Positions 17,887 to 26,412 are shown, counted from the first letter of the stretch. The stretch: DNA of 64,000 nt from Stutzerimonas chloritidismutans AW-1 (GCF_000495915.1 NZ_AOFQ01000032.1:62001-126000), one strand, 5' to 3'. Notes: generated by a model not told the origin, from the letters alone. Numbers and translations are program-made.

Positions 17887-19135
17887 TCAGGCGGGCAGGC
17901 TCAAGCCGTCCAGGGAGACAGCGGGTGGTGATCCGCCGATTACGCTGGCGAGCAGGTCGGCGCTGCCACAGGCCAGGGTGAAGCCGAGGCTGCCGTGGCC
18001 AACGTTGAGCCAGAGATTGTCGAATCCGCTGCGGCCGATCAGCGGCGTACCTTGGGGCGTCGCCGGGCGCAGGCCAGCCCACTGCCGCGCGCGTTGGTAG
18101 TCGCCGGCACCGGGGAAGGTCGCACCAGCCAGACGTTGCAGGGTGGCGATGCGTTGCTGGTCGAGCCCGGCATCCCAGCCGGCGATATCCACCATCGCCG
18201 CGACGCGCAGCTGGTCATCGAGGCGGGCGGAGATAGACGACCTTGTTGTCGTAGTCGGTGACGTTGGTTTGCGGCACGCGGTCCTGGTCGGCCAGCGCAA
18301 CGGTCAGGCTGTAGCCCTTGAGCGGGTAGATCGGCAGGTCGATACCCAATGGCCGAAGAAGCCCGACGCTGCCGGTGCCGGCCGCCACTACCAGATGGTC
18401 GATGGCGACGTCATCGTGCCCGAGCACGACCGCGCGGACGCGCTTGCCTTCGGTGCGCAATGCGCTCACCGATTGGCCGGTATGCAGATGAAACGCAGGC
18501 GATGCCCGCAGTCGCCGCAGCAGTTCGGTGCAGAACAGATGGCAGTCGGCAACCTCGTCGCCGGGCGAATAGATGCCGCCGCGCAGTGATGCCGCCAACG
18601 GCGTCAGCGCCGGCTCGACGTCGACGCATTGCGCGGCGTCCAGCAGCCGCTGCCCTGATTCGTCGTCGATGGCCGCTGCGCCCTTGTGCAGGCTGTGTTG
18701 ATCGCGATAGATCACCAGTTTGCCGTTGGCGCGCCAGGCGAAGCCGTCCAGCTGGTCCTGCTCGCGCCAGCTGCGCAGGATCTGCTGGCTGTGCAGGGCG
18801 AGCCGCAGCAAGTGAGCCGCGTTGCGCCGGTTGACCGAACGCCGGCACGCCAGCAGGAACTGCAGGCACCAGCGCCACTGATGCAGGCTCGCCTGCGGTC
18901 GGAAACGCAACGGGGCATCGGCTCCGCGCAGCATCCAGCCAATCGCCTGCAACGGCACGCCGGCATCGGCCAGGGGGGAAACGTAGCGATAGCTGAGCTG
19001 CCCGCCATTGGCGAAGCTGGTTTCCAAGGCGACATCGTCGCGCCCTTCGATCAGCTCGACACTGTGCCCCTGGCGCACCAGTGAATAGGCGGTGGCAAGC
19101 CCGATAACGCCTGCGCCGATGACTGCTACCCGCAT
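17887..19135 (-). pseudogene. D-amino acid dehydrogenase (DadA-like), frameshifted
   Basis: The N-terminal part, read from 19135, has the FAD-binding MRVAVIGAGVIGLATAYSLV, the DadA motifs LETSFANGGQLS and TNVTDYDNKVVY, then stops at 18215. The rest of the protein (ARLDDQLRVAAMVDIAGWD, then LRPATPQGTPLIG and NVGHGSLGFTLACGSADLL) continues in another frame to 17887. Removing one base in the GC run around 18223-18230 restores one reading frame of about 415 residues, near the usual DadA length. So it is either a recent one-base mutation or a sequencing error. The intact enzyme would oxidise D-amino acids at the inner membrane. Confidence 0.85.
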
Positions 19136-19213
19136 GCAACTGCTCCTCCGACTCGATCAGCGCAGCCTAGGCCGCGTGCCAGCGAGGCGGCCAATGAAAG
19201 GATGGAGCGTTCC

Positions 19214-19230
19214 CATAACCTGCGGTTATG
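19214..19230. promoter_or_regulatory. Perfect palindrome, likely LysR operator
   Basis: CATAACC TGC GGTTATG is a perfect 7-base inverted repeat with 3-base centre in the 120-base divergent gap between the dadA-like and LysR genes. It contains the T-N11-A pattern typical of LysR-type sites. The adjacent regulator is the obvious candidate binder. Confidence 0.65.
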
Positions 19231-19255
19231 CTCGATTGACTGAAGGGGGACATGC

Positions 19256-20164
19256 ATGCGGCTGCGTCATATCGAACTGTTCCAGGCGATCCTGCAAACC
19301 GGCAGCCTGACGGCCGCGGCCGAGCTGCTGCATATCTCCCAGCCGGCGGCGAGCAAGATTCTCAAGCATGCAGAGCAGCAACTTGGCTTTGCGCTGTTCG
19401 ACCGGGTGCGCGGCAAGCTGCAGCCCACCGCCGAGGCGCGGGTGTTGCAGCAGCAGACCGAACGCCTGGCCATCGACCTGCAGAATCTGCGGCGGCTTGC
19501 AGACAGCCTCGGCCGGGGCGAGGAGTGCGCACTGCGCCTGATCTGCACGCCGGCGCTGGCTCAGGCGCTGCTGCCACAGGCGTTGCGCGCCTGGCGCGAG
19601 CGATTTCCACGGACGGTCTGTCAGCTCGCCACGCAGCACACGGCGGAAATCGTCGAAGCCCTGTTGCTGCGTGAAGCCGATCTCGGGCTGACGTCGCAGG
19701 CGGTAGAGCATCCGGGACTGAGCAGCCAGCTATTGGCCGAGGGACGCATGCGCGTGATCGCGCCGCCTGGCTGGTGGCCGCCGGATGAACTGCACAGCCC
19801 GCTGCGGCTGCAGGCCTTGGCGGGTAAAGCGCTGATCGGCATCGACGCCCGCGATGCACTGGGCAGCCTGTTGCGCGGCCACATCGAGGAGCTGGATCCG
19901 CCGCCGCGCGTCGTTACCTGGGTGCAGACCTATCAGCTGGCGCGGCAGCTGGTGTCGTCGGGGCAGGGCGTGACGCTGGTCGATCCGTTCACCGCGCTGG
20001 CGGCTACTGGCGGCGAGGTGCAGGCCCGTCTGCTCGAGCCGGCCATCAGCGTGCCGGTCTATGCGTTGACCCGTGTTCACGAGCAGCTGCTGCCGGCGCA
20101 GGCGATGCTGCTCGAGCAGCTCGGCGCCCAGGCCGAGCGACTGCTGCAGGATGGGCACAACTGA
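19256..20164 (+). CDS. LysR-family transcriptional regulator of the dadA-like operon
   Basis: A 302-residue regulator with an N-terminal winged helix-turn-helix (residues 1-60: LRHIELFQAILQTGSLTAAA then ISQPAASKIL) and a periplasmic-binding-like effector domain to the end. GAAGGGGGA is the ribosome site. It is divergent from dadA-ridA-taxi with a perfect palindrome between them, the classic arrangement for a local activator. The effector is likely an amino acid, by context only. Confidence 0.88.
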   Translation: MRLRHIELFQAILQTGSLTAAAELLHISQPAASKILKHAEQQLGFALFDRVRGKLQPTAEARVLQQQTERLAIDLQNLRRLADSLGRGEECALRLICTPALAQALLPQALRAWRERFPRTVCQLATQHTAEIVEALLLREADLGLTSQAVEHPGLSSQLLAEGRMRVIAPPGWWPPDELHSPLRLQALAGKALIGIDARDALGSLLRGHIEELDPPPRVVTWVQTYQLARQLVSSGQGVTLVDPFTALAATGGEVQARLLEPAISVPVYALTRVHEQLLPAQAMLLEQLGAQAERLLQDGHN

Positions 20165-20205
20165 GCGGTCGCGCGCTACCATGGCGGCTTTTGCGCCGGA
20201 CGATC

Positions 20206-21315
20206 ATGCACGCCGACTCGCCCCTTGAACGTTATCAGCAGGCCATTACGCAAGACGGTTTCGTGCCCGATGCGGCTCAACAGCGCGCCGTTGCACGGCT
20301 TCAGGCCTGTCATGAGGCACTGGTTTCAGGTGCGGACCTGCCTCTCGGCGTCTACCTATGGGGGCCGGTCGGGCGTGGCAAGACCTGGCTGATGAACCTG
20401 TTTCACGCAAGCCTGACGGTTCCGTCGCGGCGGCAGCATTTTCATCACTTCATGCGCTGGGTGCACATCCGGCTGTTCCAGCTCAACGGCACGGCTGATC
20501 CGTTAAAGGCGCTGGCCAAAGAGCTTTCGGAAGAAATTCGCGTGCTTTGCTTCGACGAACTGTTCGTCGGTGACATCGGCGACGCGATCATTCTGGGACG
20601 CCTGTTCCAGGTGCTCTTCGAGCACGGCGTGGTGATCGTTGCTACCTCCAACCAGCCGCCGGAGCAGCTGTACGCAGACGGCTTCAATCGCGAGCGTTTT
20701 CTGCCGGCCATCGATGCCATCGTGGAGCACATGCATGTGCTGGATGTGGATGGTGGCGCCGATCACCGCCTGCGTCCTGGCGCTGCGCTGCAGCGCTACT
20801 GGATCGCCCCGTCCGACAGTGGCAGCGCACTGGTCGCGACGTTCGAGGCGCTGGTCGATGGAGCGTTCAGCATCGAGCCATTGGCCCTCAGCCGTCGCCA
20901 GCTCGACGTCGTGCGGCGTAGCGAATCGGTGCTCTGGTGCCGCTTCGCCGACCTCTGCGAGCAGCCGTTTTCGGCACTGGACTTCATCGAGCTGTGCGAC
21001 CGTTTCACGGCGATCCTGATTGGTGACGTGCCTAGGCTCGGCGGCACACAGCGCGATGGGCGCATTGCCCGCGGCACCGAGGATGGAGCCGCGCGGGTGG
21101 CGGCGGGTGATCGCCAGTTGCCCAGGCTCGCCGCGCGGGATGATGCCGTGCGCCGCTTCATCGCGCTGGTGGACGAGTGCTACGACCGGCGGATTCCTCT
21201 CTGTATCGAAGCCGAGGTGGCACTGGACGAGCTGTATACCGAGGGCTATCTGGCATTCCCGTTCCGTCGCACGCTCAGCCGTCTGCGGGAGATGCAGCTG
21301 CAGCGCTTTGGCTGA
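20206..21315 (+). CDS. zapE: Cell division AFG1-like ATPase ZapE
   Basis: The 369-residue P-loop ATPase has GVYLWGPVGRGKTWLMNLF (Walker A) and LCFDELFVGDIGDAIIL (Walker B region), followed by TSNQPPEQLYADGF, all typical of AFG1/ZapE. ZapE associates with the division ring in E. coli and is needed under low oxygen or heat. The ATG at 20206 is preferred to a TTG five codons upstream because the family begins with such a short N-terminus. It starts 42 bases after the LysR gene but is probably unrelated to it. Confidence 0.9.
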   Translation: MHADSPLERYQQAITQDGFVPDAAQQRAVARLQACHEALVSGADLPLGVYLWGPVGRGKTWLMNLFHASLTVPSRRQHFHHFMRWVHIRLFQLNGTADPLKALAKELSEEIRVLCFDELFVGDIGDAIILGRLFQVLFEHGVVIVATSNQPPEQLYADGFNRERFLPAIDAIVEHMHVLDVDGGADHRLRPGAALQRYWIAPSDSGSALVATFEALVDGAFSIEPLALSRRQLDVVRRSESVLWCRFADLCEQPFSALDFIELCDRFTAILIGDVPRLGGTQRDGRIARGTEDGAARVAAGDRQLPRLAARDDAVRRFIALVDECYDRRIPLCIEAEVALDELYTEGYLAFPFRRTLSRLREMQLQRFG

Positions 21316-21323
21316 GCGCTGGC

Positions 21324-21602
21324 TCAGTCGCGGTAGAACACCTGCACCAGGTGGTAGCCGAACTGGCTCTTTACCGGGCCGTGCACTTCGCGCAGCGGCT
21401 TCTTGAAAATCACCTGATCAATGCTGCGCACCATCTGTCCCGGGCGCACTTCGCCGAGGTCGCCACCTTTCTTGCCGGACGGGCAGGTCGAGTATTTGCG
21501 CGCCAGCACGTCGAATGCTTCGCCATTGGCGATGCGCTTTTTCAGCTGCGCGGCTTCGGCCTCAGTCTTGACCAGAATGTGGCGGCACATGGCTTTGGGC
21601 AT
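21324..21602 (-). CDS. ppiC: Parvulin-type peptidyl-prolyl isomerase PpiC
   Basis: A 92-residue single parvulin domain, the size of E. coli PpiC (93). Motifs CRHILVKTEAEA, FDVLARKYSTCPSGKKGGDL and VKSQFGYHLVQV are present. It speeds cis-trans isomerisation at proline in the cytoplasm; no signal peptide is seen. GAGG upstream supports the ATG at 21602; longer upstream reading lacks family similarity. It converges on zapE with 8 bases between stops. Confidence 0.95.
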   Translation of the reverse strand: MPKAMCRHILVKTEAEAAQLKKRIANGEAFDVLARKYSTCPSGKKGGDLGEVRPGQMVRSIDQVIFKKPLREVHGPVKSQFGYHLVQVFYRD

Positions 21603-21691
21603 GCTCGGTGTCCTCGATTGCACAGGGGCGCGATTGTAGTCGTGCCGCCGCGAATGTCGACCGGGATACCGCTTCGATGCAGCCGATTTGT

Positions 21692-21703
21692 GACCGATCG
21701 GTC
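21692..21703. promoter_or_regulatory. Perfect 12-base palindrome between ppiC and the kinase fusion gene
   Basis: GACCGATCGGTC is a perfect inverted repeat about 90 bases upstream of ppiC and 76 upstream of the fusion gene. GACC-N4-GGTC resembles sites of some TetR-family repressors. No TetR gene lies nearby, so the binder is unknown. Confidence 0.3.
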
Positions 21704-21730
21704 GACGAGTGGTAGTTTTATCGCGGCGCG

Positions 21731-21744
21731 TGATAGCGCTAACA
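21731..21744 (+). promoter_or_regulatory. GntR/LacI-type operator before the kinase-DctQ gene
   Basis: TGATAGCGCTAACA is a near-perfect palindrome with central CG and fits TGnTAnCGnTAnCA, the form of LacI-family gluconate operators. It lies 34 bases before the start codon. The regulator coded at 25375 is the likely binder. Confidence 0.6.
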
Positions 21745-21778
21745 TTCGGCCAAACAAGCAAAACAATGGATTCCTCGC

Positions 21779-22909
21779 ATGCCTTCAGTGCATACCTCAA
21801 AGGCTTCCGCGCTTCCGGTTCTGGTCGTCATGGGCGTCAGCGGTTCCGGCAAGACGGACCCCAGCCACGCCGTAGCCGACGCGCTCGGCCTGCCGCACAT
21901 CGAAGCGGACAACTTTCACCCGGCAGAGAACGTGGCGCGCATGCGTGCCGGCACGCCGCTGTCCGACGCCGATCGCGTGGAGTGGCTGCACGCGCTGATC
22001 GCTGAAATGCAGTGCACTTTGGCGGCAGGCAGCGGCTTCGTGCTGGCTTGCTCTGCGCTCAAGCGCAGCTACCGGGAATTGCTGCGCAGTGCGGTTCCGG
22101 AGCTGCGTTTCGCCCATCTGGCCATCGATTACGAAACCGCCGTGCAGCGCGTCGGCGGAAGGCCGGGACATTTCATGCCGATTTCCCTGGTCGACAGCCA
22201 GTTCGCCACCCTCGAATCACCCGAGGGCGAACCCGGCGTATTGACCGTGGATGCCAGCCAGCCCCGCGAAGTCGTTCTGCGCCACATCGTCGATTGGATG
22301 CAGGGCGCCGGTCTGGATGAGCTTATTGAAACCCGGGTCGATCTTTCTTCGCGCCCGTTTGATAGCGCTACCACGGCGCCACCTTTGACCAACGAGCCGA
22401 TCTACAGCGGCACGGTCGCCCAGCACTTCGACCGCCTGACCGACTGGCTGATGGCCGCGTTGATGGCCTTCATGGTCATCGTTGTGTTCTCCAGCGTGGT
22501 GCTGCGTTATGCCTTCGGCACTGGCTGGACCGGCGCTGAGGAGCTGTCGCGGCTGGCGTTCGTCTGGCTGGTATTCGTTGGCGTCGCTTCCAGCATGCGC
22601 CGCGGCGAGCTGATGAGCTTTTCCATGCTGCGCGACCGTTTTCCTCGGCTGTTCCGCCGCGTCGTCGACTCTCTCAGCTGGCTGCTGGTGGCAGCTGCGA
22701 GCTGCCTGGCGGCCTGGGGTGGTTGGAACCAGATGCAGTTCGGCTGGACCATCAACAGCCCGGTAGTCGGTTATCCGCTGGGCCTGGCGATGTTGCCCGT
22801 GGCCGCCAGCATGGTCGCGCTGGCGGTATTGGCGCTGGTGCAGCTGGTCAATGTCTGGCGGCGCGATCAGCCATCGGCCACCGCCGCTGCGAATGTCACC
22901 GCGGACTGA
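21779..22909 (+). CDS. Gluconokinase fused to TRAP transporter small membrane subunit (DctQ)
   Basis: Two families lie in one 376-residue reading frame. Residues 13-175 are a GntK-type gluconokinase: Walker A GVSGSGKT (19-26), EADNFHP (42-48), CSALKRSYRE (91-100), GRPGHFMPISLVDSQFATLE (127-146). Residues 210-362 are a DctQ subunit with four hydrophobic helices (about 223-244, 257-272, 299-316, 335-360) and the EELSRLAFVWLVFVGVA signature. A linker of about 30 residues joins them without stop or good internal start. The kinase would make 6-phosphogluconate from imported gluconate at the membrane. dctM and dctP follow in the same operon, then a GntR-like regulator. Kinases and DctQ are normally separate proteins. 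Confidence 0.9.
   Translation: MPSVHTSKASALPVLVVMGVSGSGKTDPSHAVADALGLPHIEADNFHPAENVARMRAGTPLSDADRVEWLHALIAEMQCTLAAGSGFVLACSALKRSYRELLRSAVPELRFAHLAIDYETAVQRVGGRPGHFMPISLVDSQFATLESPEGEPGVLTVDASQPREVVLRHIVDWMQGAGLDELIETRVDLSSRPFDSATTAPPLTNEPIYSGTVAQHFDRLTDWLMAALMAFMVIVVFSSVVLRYAFGTGWTGAEELSRLAFVWLVFVGVASSMRRGELMSFSMLRDRFPRLFRRVVDSLSWLLVAAASCLAAWGGWNQMQFGWTINSPVVGYPLGLAMLPVAASMVALAVLALVQLVNVWRRDQPSATAAANVTAD
22360..22373 (+). promoter_or_regulatory. Second GntR/LacI-type operator, inside the linker codons
   Basis: TGATAGCGCTACCA matches the upstream operator at 12 of 14 bases and the same TGnTAnCGnTAnCA pattern. It encodes residues 194-199 of the linker between kinase and DctQ, 629 bases after the first site. 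It could be a looping partner or a relic of a former dctQ promoter. Confidence 0.5.
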
Positions 22910-22960
22910 AGCGACGCCGCATTCAGAACAATACGGGCACTGCCCAACCGAGGACCTTGT

Positions 22961-24238
22961 ATGACCGTCGTCGTCTTCCTTTCATCGCTGCTGGGCTTTA
23001 TGACGCTTGGCATGCCCATCGCCTTCGCGCTGCTGCTCACCGGCTCGGTGCTGATGTGGTACCTGGATTTCTGGGACGTGCAGCTGCTGGCTCAGAATCT
23101 TCAGGCCGGCGCTGACAGCTTCCCGCTGCTGGCGGTGCCGTTCTTCATCCTTGCTGGCGAGCTGATGAATGCCGGCGGCATCTCGCGGCGCATCATCGCC
23201 ATGGCGCAGGCCTATTTCGGCCACAAGCGTGGCGGCCTGGGTTACGTGGCGATTGCCGCTTCAGTGCTGCTGGCCAGCATGTCCGGCTCGGCGTTGGCCG
23301 ATACCGCTGCGCTGGCGACACTGCTGTTGCCGATGATGCGCGAGCGCGGTTACCCGCTGAGTTCGTCGTCTGGCCTGGTGGCGGCGGGGGGGATCATCGC
23401 GCCGATCATTCCACCCTCCATGCCGTTCGTGATCTACGGCGTGGTGACCGGCACGTCGATCAGCCAGTTGTTTCTCGCCGGCATGGTGCCGGGGCTGATC
23501 ATGGGCATGGGCCTGATCGTTGCCTGGACGCTGATCGCCCGGCGGATCGACGAACCGAAACAGGAAAAGGCCAGCGCCGCCGAGCGCCGTCGTGTGCTGG
23601 TCGACGGTGCTGCCGCGCTGATGCTGCCAGTGATCATCGTCGGCGGGCTGCGTGGCGGCCTGTTCACCCCGACCGAAGCGGCGGTGGTCGCCGCCGTCTA
23701 TGCCCTGGCCGTTTCGACCCTGCTGTACCGCGAGCTGAACTGGGCCGGGCTGGTCGAGGTGCTGACCCGTGCCAGCCGCACCACGGCCTCGGTGATGTTC
23801 CTCTGCGCCGCCGCGACGGTGTCGGCGTACATGATCACCCTGGCGCAGTTGCCCGACGAGATCGCTGCAATGCTCGGCCCGCTGGCGCAGGACCCGAAAC
23901 TGCTAATGATCGCCATCATGCTGCTGATGATCGCCGTCGGCATGGTGCTGGACCTGACCCCGACCATCCTGATCCTCGGTCCGGTGCTGGCGCCGATCGC
24001 GATCAAGGCCGGCATCGATCCGGTGTACTTCGGTGTGATGTTCGTGCTGATCGGGTCCATCGGGCTGATCACGCCGCCGGTGGGCACGGTGCTCAACGTG
24101 GTCGGCGGCATCGGCCGACTGCGCATGGAAACCCTGGTGCGCGGCGTCATGCCGTTCTTCCTTATCTATCTGGTGATCGTCGGGCTTCTTATCGCCGTGC
24201 CCTCGATCATCACCGTACCCCTGGCCTGGCTGCGGTAA
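22961..24238 (+). CDS. TRAP transporter large membrane subunit (DctM)
   Basis: A 425-residue protein with about twelve hydrophobic segments and DctM hallmarks (LGMPIAFALLLTGSVLMW, PLLAVPFFILAGELMNAGGI, GLITPPVGTVLNVVGGIG). It forms the sodium-driven transport channel with DctQ. GAGGA precedes the ATG. It starts 51 bases after the kinase-DctQ gene, and dctP follows 61 bases later, so all three are one operon. Substrate is probably gluconate or a related sugar acid from the kinase and regulator; this is inference. Confidence 0.94.
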   Translation: MTVVVFLSSLLGFMTLGMPIAFALLLTGSVLMWYLDFWDVQLLAQNLQAGADSFPLLAVPFFILAGELMNAGGISRRIIAMAQAYFGHKRGGLGYVAIAASVLLASMSGSALADTAALATLLLPMMRERGYPLSSSSGLVAAGGIIAPIIPPSMPFVIYGVVTGTSISQLFLAGMVPGLIMGMGLIVAWTLIARRIDEPKQEKASAAERRRVLVDGAAALMLPVIIVGGLRGGLFTPTEAAVVAAVYALAVSTLLYRELNWAGLVEVLTRASRTTASVMFLCAAATVSAYMITLAQLPDEIAAMLGPLAQDPKLLMIAIMLLMIAVGMVLDLTPTILILGPVLAPIAIKAGIDPVYFGVMFVLIGSIGLITPPVGTVLNVVGGIGRLRMETLVRGVMPFFLIYLVIVGLLIAVPSIITVPLAWLR

Positions 24239-24299
24239 CGCCGGTCGTGCAACCAAGCGCTCAACAAACCAACGTCCAACAACAAGAAGGTAACGCGAC

Positions 24300-25316
24300 A
24301 TGAAACGACTTCTCATCAGCACCCTGGCCGCTGCCTTGCTCGGCAGCACACTCAGCCTCGGTTACGCGCAGGCCGCGGACGACATCCGCCCACGCATGAT
24401 CCGCTTCGGTTACGGCCTCAACGAAGACAGCAACCAGGGCAGGGCAGCCAAGCTGCTGGCCGAGGAGGTGGCCAAGGCCTCGGGCGGCAAGCTGAAGGTG
24501 CGCACCTTCGCCTCCGCCAGCCTCGGTTCGGACGACCAGATGCAGAACGCACTGATCGGCGGCGCGCAGGAAATGATGGTCGGCTCGACCGCGACGCTGG
24601 TCGGCATCAGCAAGGAGATGGCGTTGTGGGATACGCCGTTCCTGTTCACCGACCCGCGCCAGGCCGATCAGGTACTGGACGGTCCGGTGGGCCGGCAGGT
24701 GATGGACAAGCTCGAGGAGAAGGGCCTGGTTGGGCTGGTGTACTGGGAGAACGGTTTTCGTAACGTGACCAATAGTGCGCGGCCGATCGAGAAGCTCGAG
24801 GACTTCGAGGGCATCAAGCTGCGCGTGATGCCCAATCCGGTGTTCATCGACACCTTCAAGCGCATGGGCGCCAATGCGGTGCCGCTGCCGTTCTCCGAGC
24901 TGTTCACCGCGCTGGAAACCAAGGCGGTCGACGGCCAGGAAAACCCCTACAACACCATCCTCTCGTCCAAGTTCTATGAGGTGCAGAAGTACCTGAGCGT
25001 GACCAATCACGTCTACAGCCCCTGGATCGTCACGGTGTCCAAGCGCTGGTGGGACGGGCTGTCCGCGACTGAGCAGGGCATCCTCATGGACGCTGCGGAA
25101 AAGGCCCGCGATGCCGAGCGCGAGGATACCCGTCGCGAGGCCAGCCAGGCGCTGGCGGCGCTGAAGGAGCGTGGCATGCAGATCAACGAGGTCAGTCCCG
25201 AGGAAATCCAGCGCATGCGTGAGCAGGCGCAGCCGGCGATCCAGACGGTGATCGATGCGGTCGGCCAGGACCTGTTCGATCAGGTGCAGGCCGAAGTGGA
25301 AAAGGCCGCACCTTAG
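24300..25316 (+). CDS. TRAP transporter substrate-binding protein (DctP)
   Basis: A 338-residue periplasmic protein with signal peptide to about residue 25 (YAQAADD) and the DctP fold. The conserved ligand arginine is in FEGIKLRVMPNPVFIDTFK, followed by GANAVPLPFSELFTALETK and DGQENPYNTI. AAGGT supports the ATG. It delivers the substrate to the DctQM pair coded just upstream. The ligand cannot be read from sequence; a sugar acid fits the context. Confidence 0.93.
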   Translation: MKRLLISTLAAALLGSTLSLGYAQAADDIRPRMIRFGYGLNEDSNQGRAAKLLAEEVAKASGGKLKVRTFASASLGSDDQMQNALIGGAQEMMVGSTATLVGISKEMALWDTPFLFTDPRQADQVLDGPVGRQVMDKLEEKGLVGLVYWENGFRNVTNSARPIEKLEDFEGIKLRVMPNPVFIDTFKRMGANAVPLPFSELFTALETKAVDGQENPYNTILSSKFYEVQKYLSVTNHVYSPWIVTVSKRWWDGLSATEQGILMDAAEKARDAEREDTRREASQALAALKERGMQINEVSPEEIQRMREQAQPAIQTVIDAVGQDLFDQVQAEVEKAAP

Positions 25317-25374
25317 GAGGCGCCCCCAGAATGCCCGCTGCTAGAATCCGCCGCTTTCGACCAATGGAACGCGC

Positions 25375-26394
25375 ATGACCACACGCCGACGCCGCTCTGC
25401 CGAGCGGGTAACCCTCTCGGATGTCGCGCGCAGCGCTGGCTGCTCGCTGATGTCGGCATCCCGCGCGCTGTCGCAACCTGATCTGGTTTCCGATGCGTTG
25501 CGTGAGCGCGTCGAGCAGGCGGTCAAGGCGCTTGGCTACGTGCCGCATCCGGCGGCGCGCAGCCTGGCCAGTTCGCGTTCCAATCTGGTGGCGGTGATCA
25601 TCCCCTCGCTGTCCAACGCGGTGTTCGTCGACACCGTCGAGGCCATCCAGCGGGTGCTGATGCCGGCGGGCTACGAGATGATGATTGGCGTCAGCCACTA
25701 TCGCCCCGAAGAGGACGAACGACTGCTGCGTGCCTATCTGGCGCATCAGCCGGCCGGCTTGCTGATCACCGGGTTCGAGCGCAGCGATGCCGCCCGTGCA
25801 GTGCTGGCCAACTACACCGCACCGATGGTTACGCTGATGGAGCTGAGCGAGCGGCCGGACGACTACTGCGTAGGCTTCTCGCAACTGGAAGCCGGCGCGG
25901 CCATGACCCGCACCTTGCTCGAGCGTGGCTACCGTCACGTCGCCTTCGCCGCCGCGCAGCTCGACCCTCGGACCCTGCAACGCGCCGAAGGCTACCGTCA
26001 GGCCATGCGCCAGGCGGGTCGCTATGAGCCAACTCTGGAATTGCTGACGCCGCAGCTGTCGTCCATAGGCCTCGGCGCGGAGCTGCTGGATCGGCTGCTG
26101 GCGCAGCACTCGCAGATCGACGCGGTGTTCTTCAACAACGACGACCTGGCCCTCGGGGCGCTGTTTCGCGCCCATCAGCTGGGGCTCGACGTGCCGGGGC
26201 GTTTGGCGATTGCCGGTTTCAACGACCTGCCGGCGGCGGCCTGGATGCATCCGGCGCTGAGCACCGTGCGCACCCGGCGCGGCGAAATCGGCGAGCTGGC
26301 GGCGCAGATGCTGCTGAGTCTGATGCGAGGTCAGCAGCCTGCGGAGCGTTGTATCGATGTGGGCTTCGAAGTGGTGATGCGCGACAGCGCCTGA
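25375..26394 (+). CDS. LacI-family regulator, GntR-like
   Basis: A 339-residue repressor. The N-terminal helix-turn-helix reads VTLSDVARSAGCSLMSASRA with hinge helix HPAARSLASSRS, then a sugar-binding core to the C-terminus. It resembles the LacI-type GntR regulators of Pseudomonas gluconate genes, which use gluconate or 6-phosphogluconate as inducer. It lies 58 bases after dctP in the same direction and probably represses the kinase-TRAP operon through the two TGATAGCGCT sites. Gene symbol withheld because the ligand is inferred. Confidence 0.88.
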   Translation: MTTRRRRSAERVTLSDVARSAGCSLMSASRALSQPDLVSDALRERVEQAVKALGYVPHPAARSLASSRSNLVAVIIPSLSNAVFVDTVEAIQRVLMPAGYEMMIGVSHYRPEEDERLLRAYLAHQPAGLLITGFERSDAARAVLANYTAPMVTLMELSERPDDYCVGFSQLEAGAAMTRTLLERGYRHVAFAAAQLDPRTLQRAEGYRQAMRQAGRYEPTLELLTPQLSSIGLGAELLDRLLAQHSQIDAVFFNNDDLALGALFRAHQLGLDVPGRLAIAGFNDLPAAAWMHPALSTVRTRRGEIGELAAQMLLSLMRGQQPAERCIDVGFEVVMRDSA

Positions 26395-26412
26395 GGCGGG
26401 CTTTCACCCGCC
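26395..26412. terminator. Short hairpin between convergent genes
   Basis: GGCGGG (26395-26400) pairs with CCCGCC (26407-26412) over CTTTCA, between the stops of the LacI and LysR genes. No T run is present; termination is plausible only. Confidence 0.3.
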
